The translations under genes and the position numbers were made by a program. 24,273 nucleotides of DNA from a virus, in the IMG/VR virus record IMGVR_UViG_3300020202_000212, positions 1-24,273 of that record, one strand, 5' to 3'. The number at the start of each line of letters is the position of its first letter. The stretch's first letter is position 1. Below, one piece after another: positions 7,727 to 12,369 of the stretch. The notes under the pieces were generated by a model. The model saw only the letters and a program-made list of their open reading frames with translations, was not told the DNA's origin and made no database searches.

Positions 7727-8028
7727 TTCCCCTCCGCCCAATCCACAAGTGTATCATGGATCGCCCGGCACTTGTGGTACCGGTCCGCCACCTGCATGAG
7801 GGCGCCGCCGACGGCCAGCCCGAACTTCTCCGACAGCCTCAGCTGAAGGTCGTCCAGCGGCGGGCACCGCTCAAGGGCGTTTGACGGCGCCGTCGCGCGG
7901 AGCTCCTCGGAGGGCGTCGTTAATGACGCGCAGCTGCTCGTCATTGATGCAGTCGCCAGCAGCAATGGGAGCAGAGCCAGCCTGGTTGAACGCCTCAGCG
8001 AGCTGAGACGCGAGAGCAGCGTTCGCAT
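7723..8028 (-). CDS. Rz1-like outer-membrane spanin lipoprotein
   Basis: The start is ATG at 8028-8026, with GGAGG six nt upstream. The gene overlaps the Rz-like gene by 158 bp in a different frame and extends beyond it. The 101-aa product has a basic N-terminus (MRTLLSRLSSLRRSTR), a hydrophobic core (LALLPLLLATA) and SSC at residue 33 as the probable lipidated cysteine. The mature part is polar with LERCPPLDDLQLRLSEKFGL and ends WAEGK. A small lipoprotein overlapping an inner-membrane coiled-coil gene directly after the lysis genes is the classic o-spanin arrangement: Rz1 and Rz join across the periplasm and fuse inner and outer membranes in the last lysis step. The lipobox (TSSC) has Thr at -3 rather than Leu/Val, so lipidation is likely but not textbook. 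Confidence 0.8.
   Translation of the reverse strand: MRTLLSRLSSLRRSTRLALLPLLLATASMTSSCASLTTPSEELRATAPSNALERCPPLDDLQLRLSEKFGLAVGGALMQVADRYHKCRAIHDTLVDWAEGK
7748..7756 (-). promoter_or_regulatory. Possible extended -10 promoter (TGATACACT) before the 403-aa tail gene
   Basis: TG-A-TACACT on the minus strand ends 22 nt upstream of the GTG start at 7726, inside the last codons of the Rz1-like gene. A transcript starting about 7 nt downstream would keep the GGAGGGG ribosome site. No -35 is visible. Confidence 0.3.
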
Positions 8029-8227
8029 TTTGAGCCTCCGTAAGTCGCTTGCCCAGCCTCTGGGCCTTCTTCGTCTCTTCCACGTACAGGTCGTGCGCCA
8101 CCTGGGCGTCCTGCAGCAGGTCCGCGTCTCGCTCGGCGCTCTCCACATGCTTGCCGTAGAAGAACCCGGAGCCGGCCGCGATCACCACGGCCAGCACGAA
8201 CGCGAGGATTGTCTTTGGTCCGATCAT
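7871..8227 (-). CDS. Rz-like inner-membrane spanin
   Basis: The start is ATG at 8227-8225, overlapping the upstream holin-candidate stop as ATGA, with GAGG about 5 nt before it. The 118-aa product has one N-terminal membrane helix (residues about 6-24, TILAFVLAVVIAAGSGFFYG). A charged alpha-helical periplasmic region follows (ESAERDADLLQ, ETKKAQRLGKRLTEAQNANA) and ends with CINDEQLRVINDALRGA, a tail typical of Rz proteins. In lysis, Rz anchors in the inner membrane and binds Rz1 through its C-terminus. The downstream overlapping Rz1-like lipoprotein gene supports the call strongly. The single periplasmic Cys near residue 93 could form an intermolecular disulphide, as proposed for other Rz proteins; that detail is inference. 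Confidence 0.85.
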   Translation of the reverse strand: MIGPKTILAFVLAVVIAAGSGFFYGKHVESAERDADLLQDAQVAHDLYVEETKKAQRLGKRLTEAQNANAALASQLAEAFNQAGSAPIAAGDCINDEQLRVINDALRGAPRDGAVKRP

Positions 8228-8514
8228 GCCGACCTCGTCTCGAAGTACCACTTGAGCGCCGCGGCCTGCATGGCCATGTACGGCGCCAGGACGGCGGCGA
8301 TGACTGCCGCCGCCTCGAACGTCTCGGTGCCCGCGGCCAGCGCCTCGGTGGCGAAGGCCATGGCCCACCGCATCACCGTTACCGTGCCGGCGAAGACCGC
8401 CATCGACACGACGTGCTTGTCGATGTCCCGCTTGTCCACGAAGTCCCACAGCTCGCCGGCGCGCATCGCCAGCCAGCAGGTCCAGCCGCGGTCAGTCCTG
8501 CGTCGCCTCTCCAT
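8224..8514 (-). CDS. Two-helix membrane protein, holin candidate
   Basis: The ATG at 8514 has GGAGG 4 nt upstream. The 96-aa product has a very basic N-terminus (MERRRRTDRG), an amphipathic stretch (LWDFVDKRDIDKH) and two predicted membrane helices at residues about 35-57 (VVSMAVFAGTVTVMRWAMAF) and about 66-88 (FEAAAVIAAVLAPYMAMQAA), ending with a short polar tail. It lies between the endolysin/zinc-ribbon pair and the spanins. A gene at this place in a lysis cassette with two membrane helices is most simply a holin that releases or activates the endolysin by permeabilising the inner membrane. The basic N-terminus would stay in the cytoplasm. No family match can be checked here. A second two-helix protein at 10527-10736 is the main competitor for the holin role. 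Confidence 0.65.
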   Translation of the reverse strand: MERRRRTDRGWTCWLAMRAGELWDFVDKRDIDKHVVSMAVFAGTVTVMRWAMAFATEALAAGTETFEAAAVIAAVLAPYMAMQAAALKWYFETRSA

Positions 8515-8674
8515 CGTCCCTCCGCTTCGTCAGGTGCCACAGGCCGCAGTTCGGGCACCGGTACGTCTTAAGCGGCGGCGCGCCCTGCGCGGTGCGGCGG
8601 GAGGCCACGACCAGCGCCTCGACCTCCGCGTAGTACGCGCGCTTGCTCAGGCAGCCGCGCTCCTTGTCGATCAC
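8492..8674 (-). CDS. 60-aa zinc-ribbon miniprotein
   Basis: The GTG start at 8674-8672 overlaps the endolysin stop as GTGA. The 3' end overlaps the holin candidate by 23 nt. The product (starting VIDKERGCLSKRAYYAEVEA) has a basic helical first half and a C-terminal half treble or ribbon, YRCPNCGLWHLTKRRDDGEA. The CxxC...H arrangement matches small phage proteins with a 'YRCPxCGxWHLT' ending, of unknown function, which probably bind one zinc ion. Its insertion between endolysin and holin candidate is odd, because the fold looks like a nucleic-acid- or protein-binding element rather than a lysis factor. It may simply be co-transcribed. The open frame upstream of this GTG is antisense-like and was not used. 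Confidence 0.72.
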   Translation of the reverse strand: MIDKERGCLSKRAYYAEVEALVVASRRTAQGAPPLKTYRCPNCGLWHLTKRRDDGEATQD

Positions 8675-9132
8675 TCTGGCAACTGGAAGTGCGGGAACTC
8701 GCGGAAGGACTTCCAGTCGCCGGCCCACTCGAGCCCGACCGCCTTGCCGTGCGCGCCCACGCGCTGCCAGACCTCCATGTCGTCCTTGTGGTCGTCGTCC
8801 GGGTTCTCGTCGACCCCGTCCCCGGCCGTGCCCCACACTGGCTTGCCGAAGCGCAGCGGCACCACGTCGAAGGCCTCCGCGGCCGGGTCGCCCTGCGGCG
8901 TCTCGGCGTTGTGCCTGGACTTGCCCGGCTTGGCGTTCGTCACCACCTTGCCCGGCGCCGTGCGGCCCTGCGCGTACAGCCTGGCCTGCTCCTCCGGCGA
9001 GCGGTACGTGCAGGTCAGCATGACCGTGATGCCGTTCTTCAGCATCCACACGTCCCGGCGGCACCGGTCGGCGAACTTGTTGTAGAGCACCTGCGCCGCA
9101 GGCGAAAGGTCCTTGATCTCTCTGGAAGCCAT
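8671..9132 (-). CDS. Endolysin, M15-type (VanY/L-Ala-D-Glu) peptidase
   Basis: The 153-aa product has the M15 peptidase signature. A TYRSPEEQARLYAQGRT motif (residues 43-59) is followed by KSRHNAETPQGDPAAEAFDV, giving His74 and Asp89 as the first two zinc ligands. WKSFREFPHFQ supplies His148 as the third. In the standard motif SxHxxGxAxD, the His-Asp spacing is short; here it is stretched by about eight residues. The family cleaves peptide cross-links of the cell wall (typically the L-Ala-D-Glu or D-Ala-D-Ala bond). There is no signal peptide, so export would depend on a holin. The gene starts 1 nt after the 65-aa gene's stop and is followed by the zinc-ribbon, holin-candidate and spanin genes, together forming the lysis cassette. 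Confidence 0.88.
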   Translation of the reverse strand: MASREIKDLSPAAQVLYNKFADRCRRDVWMLKNGITVMLTCTYRSPEEQARLYAQGRTAPGKVVTNAKPGKSRHNAETPQGDPAAEAFDVVPLRFGKPVWGTAGDGVDENPDDDHKDDMEVWQRVGAHGKAVGLEWAGDWKSFREFPHFQLPE

Positions 9133-9133
9133 G

Positions 9134-9331
9134 TCAGTAGTCCGCTCCGTGCACCACGCGCAGCTTAGTGCGCTTGTCCAACGTCATGTACTGCTCGGCG
9201 GCGTACCTGCCCGCCTCGCCCCGCTCGACGTCCGCCGCGTACTCGCGGAGGGCGCCGGCCACGCGCTTGCCGATCGCCTCGTCGCCGGATACGTCCATCT
9301 CCAGCAGCACCACCAACGTCCTGCGCTCCAT
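9134..9331 (-). CDS. 65-aa protein of unknown function
   Basis: ATG at 9331 follows the exonuclease stop directly (TAAATG), with AGGG about 8 nt upstream. The stop is 1 nt before the endolysin start, so the frame fills the interval exactly. The product begins MERRTLVVLLEMDVSGDEAI and is a short beta strand followed by helices (GKRVAGALREYAADVERGEA), ending LRVVHGADY. There is no membrane segment, no cysteine and no motif I recognise. Tight coupling to both neighbours supports that it is translated; no function can be assigned. Confidence 0.7.
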   Translation of the reverse strand: MERRTLVVLLEMDVSGDEAIGKRVAGALREYAADVERGEAGRYAAEQYMTLDKRTKLRVVHGADY

Positions 9332-10081
9332 TTAGATACCCTGGAGCGTAGTTCGGGTCTTAGACAGCGCCTTCTTGCCCCGGCTCCACGCGCCGCAGCC
9401 GGTCGGGCCCACGCACTGGAAGCGCGGGTACCTGACGTCGCGCGTCACCGCGGACCCGCGGCGCTGCAGCGTGTGCTCCTCGCCGCAGTTCGGGCACACG
9501 GTGGGGCGGCCGTCGAACGCGCCGTGGTGCGGGTGGTTCTTGACCCACGGCTTCAGCTTGTCGTACAGCTTCTCGAGCAGGATGACGTCGCCGCGGTTGT
9601 ACTTCTCCATCTTCGCCCAGGCTGCGTCGTCTCCAGCCATGCAGTCCACCCACATCTGGAACCCGGGGTGCCGCACCTTGCCGCCGAGGCCTAGCGTCTG
9701 CGCCACGTAGTCGAGCTTGTTGATAGGGAAGCGGAACTGGTCGCGCACCACCGTCAGCAGGTCCACCTGCTTGTACGGCGCCGGCGGCGTCATGCCGTGC
9801 GTGACGAACTCCTTGTTCAAGGTGGGGATGTCGAACGACCGACCGTTGTAGTGGATCACCACGTCGGCCTTGTCGAGCAGCTTGTGGATGCGCTTCAGCA
9901 TCGTCTTCTCGCCGTCGCGCACGGACGAGAACATTGTCTCGCTCTCGCCGTACCACTTGGCCGACCAGCACAGCACGTGGCCCTTGGCCACGATCTTGTC
10001 CATGCTGATGTTCTGCTGCCACATGCCCCACACGTAGGCGAGGTTCGGCGCAGTCTCGATGTCGAGCAGAAGAATCTTCAC
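9332..10081 (-). CDS. DEDD-type 3'-5' exonuclease (RNase H-like) with C-terminal zinc ribbon
   Basis: The start is GTG at 10081-10079, overlapping the upstream TGA as GTGA; translation in this frame further upstream is antisense-like. The 249-aa product shows the three exonuclease motifs: LLLDIET (Asp7, Glu9), HYNGRSFDIPTLN (Asp84) and YNRGDVILLEKLY (Tyr161/Asp165, the YxxxD form of motif III). These residues would hold two metal ions for 3'-5' removal of nucleotides. An NKLDYVAQTLG stretch before motif III is typical of the RNase_H_2/DnaQ-like group. Residues about 190-249 add a zinc ribbon with Cys196/Cys199 (CPNCG) and Cys223/Cys229, probably for nucleic-acid binding. Its location among lysis and structural genes, coupled to a protease-like gene, is unusual for a replication enzyme. 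It could act in host DNA breakdown, late repair or genome-end processing; that is speculation. Confidence 0.85.
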   Translation of the reverse strand: MKILLLDIETAPNLAYVWGMWQQNISMDKIVAKGHVLCWSAKWYGESETMFSSVRDGEKTMLKRIHKLLDKADVVIHYNGRSFDIPTLNKEFVTHGMTPPAPYKQVDLLTVVRDQFRFPINKLDYVAQTLGLGGKVRHPGFQMWVDCMAGDDAAWAKMEKYNRGDVILLEKLYDKLKPWVKNHPHHGAFDGRPTVCPNCGEEHTLQRRGSAVTRDVRYPRFQCVGPTGCGAWSRGKKALSKTRTTLQGI

Positions 10082-10524
10082 GGTTTCCCTTCGGTGAGCT
10101 GCATCACAGTGATGGACCCGCCGGTGGCGGGGTCGTACTTCATGGCAACCTCGACCGCCTTGCGGAGGTCGGCGCCCATCTCCAGCGCGCCGGTGGCCCA
10201 CCGGGCGCCCGAGCCGATCGCGAAGAACTTCGCGTCGATCTTGAGCCACTCCGGGTCGCGCCCGTCGAACGTGAAGATGCCGTCCCTGCTCAGCCGCACC
10301 GCGGCCGTGTCCTTCGTCAGCTTCGGCTTGCGCCCCTTGCCGCCGGCGCGAAGCCACTCCACCAGCCGCAGGCCGCTGGCGGTGTCGCCAGCGGTGCCGA
10401 CGAGCTCGTCGCCGATGCGGTAGATCTTGTTGGAGAACGAGGTGTTGTAGACTTCCTTCCCTTCCGTCCAGGAGACGCGGGTATCAGCCGCCATCGCCTC
10501 GGGCGTGCAGACGATCGTTGTCAC
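10078..10524 (-). CDS. HslV/proteasome-like Ntn hydrolase
   Basis: The GTG start at 10524 gives a 148-aa protein beginning MTTIV. Removing Met would expose Thr2 as the N-terminal nucleophile, as in HslV and proteasome beta subunits. Other expected residues are present: Asp14 in AADTR (equivalent to Asp17) and Lys33 in SNKIYRIGDE (equivalent to Lys33). They are followed by LVGTAGDTASG, the FAIGSGARWATGALEMGAD oxyanion/structural region and a closing helix with KYDPATGGSITVMQL. The length is close to the Ntn core and shorter than HslV, about 175 aa. There is no partner ATPase here. Phage Ntn hydrolases of this type are known from sequence, but their substrates are not. Possible roles are virion-protein maturation or host-protein turnover. 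The gene overlaps the exonuclease by 4 nt and follows a small membrane protein. Confidence 0.82.
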   Translation of the reverse strand: MTTIVCTPEAMAADTRVSWTEGKEVYNTSFSNKIYRIGDELVGTAGDTASGLRLVEWLRAGGKGRKPKLTKDTAAVRLSRDGIFTFDGRDPEWLKIDAKFFAIGSGARWATGALEMGADLRKAVEVAMKYDPATGGSITVMQLTEGKP

Positions 10525-10526
10525 GA

Positions 10527-10736
10527 TCAGCCCTTTCTTTTCTTGCGGATGTCGTACAGGTCGTAGATGCGGTAGACAGTATACACGAACGCCGCGCCAC
10601 CCGCCGCGATGCCCACGATGCTGTTGAGGTCGCCGAGAAGCGCCATGGCTGCGACGTAGAACCCAGTGGGTACGGCGACCGCGTCGGCGCAGACCTTAGC
10701 GGCGGACCAGAGGTCAAGCGGACTGTGCGGGCTCAC
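10527..10736 (-). CDS. 69-aa membrane protein, alternative holin candidate
   Basis: The GTG at 10736 has a near-perfect AGGAGG six nt upstream, which decides the start although it overlaps the previous gene by 23 nt. The product has a polar N-terminus (MSPHSPLDLWSAAKV) and two adjacent hydrophobic segments at residues about 20-36 and about 38-56 (SIVGIAAGGAAFVYTVYRIY), joined by a short GDLN turn. It ends in a strongly basic tail (DIRKKRKG). Two helices with a positive C-terminal tail is a common holin design. The gene is separated from the endolysin by the Ntn hydrolase, exonuclease and 65-aa genes, so it may instead be an unrelated inner-membrane protein. No family is recognised. Confidence 0.7.
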   Translation of the reverse strand: MSPHSPLDLWSAAKVCADAVAVPTGFYVAAMALLGDLNSIVGIAAGGAAFVYTVYRIYDLYDIRKKRKG

Positions 10737-10866
10737 CGGCGTCCTCCTTCGGCTTGCGCGTCTCCTCGAGCGCCGCGCGCAGCTGTGCGTTCTCGCGCCG
10801 CAGATAGATTAGCTCCAGCTCCTTCGTACCGACGATCGCTGCGAGCTCGTCCTGAGTGAATTGCAT
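10714..10866 (-). CDS. 50-aa charged coiled-coil-like protein
   Basis: I start this at ATG 10866-10864 (MQFTQDELAAIVGTKELELI) because GGAG lies 8 nt upstream; a longer frame from 10920 would run antisense-like over the previous gene's end. Residues about 6-38 form a heptad-patterned helix (LELIYLRRENAQLRAALEET), followed by a charged, disordered end (KPKEDAGEPAQSA). It may form a short dimeric coiled coil. It is the first gene after a possible promoter at 10895-10903 and is followed, with a 23-nt overlap, by the membrane protein at 10736. No function is assigned. Confidence 0.7.
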   Translation of the reverse strand: MQFTQDELAAIVGTKELELIYLRRENAQLRAALEETRKPKEDAGEPAQSA

Positions 10867-10879
10867 TAGGGTCTCCAGT

Positions 10880-11182
10880 TTAGATTGTGCTACCAGTGTA
10901 CCACGTGGATACGCCGTCACTAATGAGTATACGAGAGCTGAACTGCGACACGAGCGAGAGGGACGCCGCGCCCTCGATCGTGTCGCTACCTGCCCTAGCG
11001 ATCGACGCGGTGTTGATCCCGCTACTGATGCGCTTGATGAACAGGAACTGCGCCTTCGACGCTGCGGGCAGCGTTATCGTGACGTTTCCGCCCGCCGTGT
11101 CTATGAGGATGGTCCCGTCCTCGGACGTGGCCGTGTAGTCCGAGGTGCAGATAACGTTCGTGAGGCCTGCAAGCGAGCCCAT
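10880..11182 (-). CDS. 100-aa tail-fibre-tip-like beta protein
   Basis: The ATG at 11182-11180 overlaps the fibre stop as TAATG. The product (MGSLAGLTNVICTSDYTATS) carries a pattern common in phage fibre tips and appendage domains: DGTILIDTAGGNVTITLPAA, then FLFIKRISSG, IARAGSDTIEGAASLSL and a closing SDGVSTWYTGSTI. It is all beta strands with Gly turns. It reads like the distal domain of the preceding 395-aa fibre but as a separate reading unit. It could be a fibre-tip subunit, a fibre chaperone, or a domain that has become a separate gene. The last codons hold a promoter-like TGGTACACT for the next genes. Confidence 0.8.
   Translation of the reverse strand: MGSLAGLTNVICTSDYTATSEDGTILIDTAGGNVTITLPAASKAQFLFIKRISSGINTASIARAGSDTIEGAASLSLVSQFSSRILISDGVSTWYTGSTI
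10895..10903 (-). promoter_or_regulatory. Possible extended -10 promoter (TGGTACACT) before the accessory/lysis genes
   Basis: TG-G-TACACT on the minus strand lies 29 nt upstream of the 50-aa gene's ATG, at the structural/accessory boundary. A start about 7 nt downstream would give a short leader that includes the GGAG ribosome site. No good -35 is present at 17 bp (TTAGTG). Its place at a module boundary raises its value. Confidence 0.4.
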
Positions 11183-12369
11183 TACGGCGCCGTGGTCGAG
11201 TGGGTCCAGGTCGTAGTCGACCCGTCCAGCGGAATGGAGAGGTAGTTCATCGTGCCTCCGACGTTGTGGGCGATGACGAACTTGTCGGCCTTGCGGTACA
11301 TGGCAAAGGAGTCGTCCGCGTCCAGCTCGGTAGTGGTGGGGTTGGCGTCGGCCTCGTCCATGATCTGCCAGCCGCCGCCGGTGGTGGTCGCGGCCATAAA
11401 ACTGACGATCTCCGCCACCGACCCGCCCGACGCCCTCGCACTGAATCGTATGATTCCACCGACGCCGGTCGAGTTGTTCGCTATGGTGCCGGTCGTGTCG
11501 AAGGTGATGTTCGTCGCTTCGACGTAGCTGCCGGTCGAGCCTACGTATGCGCGACCGACGATTTTGACTATGTCGTCGCCCGAAGTTACAGCCACCGGTG
11601 TCGAAACACTACCGCGGGCCTTCCTGAACGTCACCACATACGGCGAACTGTCGGCGAAGATCTTGAAGAAGAGCAAGTTCCCCCCGCCAGAAAATCTGGC
11701 GTCCTCAACCCCGCCCGAGGCGAACGACAGAGTGCCGCTAGTCATGTACATACCGGTGGTGGCATCTTCCGCAAACGAGTACGTCGGTACCGAGGCGGAG
11801 CCGTTCGCAGCGAGGATCTGCGCCGTCGAGGGCGACACGCTGAACACATGTGAACCGCGCGAAAGCACCTTGAGCGGTGACATGGTGCTAGCCGCTAAGG
11901 TGTCAAGCTGCAGTAAAACTTGATTCGGTACGCCACCGGTGCTCGTGCCGTTGGTAGCCGCTGCCGACTCGCTGAACCGAAAAGCGACCTCGTTATTTGT
12001 CGTCTTAGCCCAATTCCAGCGGATGATGTTGTCGCCGTTGGCTATGCCGGTCTGGTCCGCAGCCGCGGCCGTAATCTGGTCTAGGGTGCGGCGCTCGAGC
12101 ATGTACTGGTCCAGTCCGCCCTTCGTAATGACGTGCGCGATCGTCGCGCCGCTGCTGTGCGACGCGGCCGTCGTGCTCTCGACGCCCCGGGTGACGGTCC
12201 AGTTCGTGCCGCCGCCCACGCTCGTAACGAGCATGAGCTCGTCGTCGACGCGGACGCGGAAGTTGGCCGCGGGGGCGCCCGTGCCGGACGTGACCGTGAC
12301 CGACGTGGTAACGTTGTCTATGGCCCCGTTCAGGGTGGTCGCGAAGTCGTTGCCGAGGTTCTCAGCCAT
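11182..12369 (-). CDS. Tail fibre / receptor-binding appendage protein, 395 aa
   Basis: The ATG at 12369 has GGAAGG about 9 nt upstream and overlaps the previous stop by 8 nt. The N-terminal about 90 residues (FATTLNGAIDNVTTSVTVTS, VRVDDELMLVTSV, WTVTRGVESTTAASHSSGAT, HVITKGGL) form a module often seen at the attachment end of phage fibre proteins. The middle has LQLDTLAASTMSPLKVLSRG and SFAEDATTGMYMTSG. The segment RKARGSVSTPVAVTSGDDIV with RAYVGSTGSYVEATNITFDT, GGIIRFSAR and AHNVGGTMNYLSIPLDGST is typical of phage fibre shaft and head-binding regions. The fibre would mediate host recognition. Unlike many fibres it has no obvious enzyme or chaperone domain, and the distal domain may be the separate 100-aa gene that follows. 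Confidence 0.85.
   Translation of the reverse strand: MAENLGNDFATTLNGAIDNVTTSVTVTSGTGAPAANFRVRVDDELMLVTSVGGGTNWTVTRGVESTTAASHSSGATIAHVITKGGLDQYMLERRTLDQITAAAADQTGIANGDNIIRWNWAKTTNNEVAFRFSESAAATNGTSTGGVPNQVLLQLDTLAASTMSPLKVLSRGSHVFSVSPSTAQILAANGSASVPTYSFAEDATTGMYMTSGTLSFASGGVEDARFSGGGNLLFFKIFADSSPYVVTFRKARGSVSTPVAVTSGDDIVKIVGRAYVGSTGSYVEATNITFDTTGTIANNSTGVGGIIRFSARASGGSVAEIVSFMAATTTGGGWQIMDEADANPTTTELDADDSFAMYRKADKFVIAHNVGGTMNYLSIPLDGSTTTWTHSTTAP

Noticed and set aside
10082-10357. Upstream extension of the exonuclease frame
   Set aside because: The added residues are Arg/Gly-rich and overlap the Ntn hydrolase in another frame. LLLDIET near the N-terminus is the normal position for exonuclease motif I, so GTG at 10081 was chosen.
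10578-10589. TATACT in the 69-aa membrane protein gene as an extended -10
   Set aside because: The TG is directly next to the hexamer without the one-base gap, there is no -35, and the bases are explained by the Tyr-Thr-Val codons of the membrane helix.
11891-11901. TTGACA on the minus strand within the fibre gene (plus strand TGTCAA at about 11896) as a promoter
   Set aside because: No -10-like hexamer lies 16-18 bp downstream, and the codons (CTT GAC ACC) are unremarkable.
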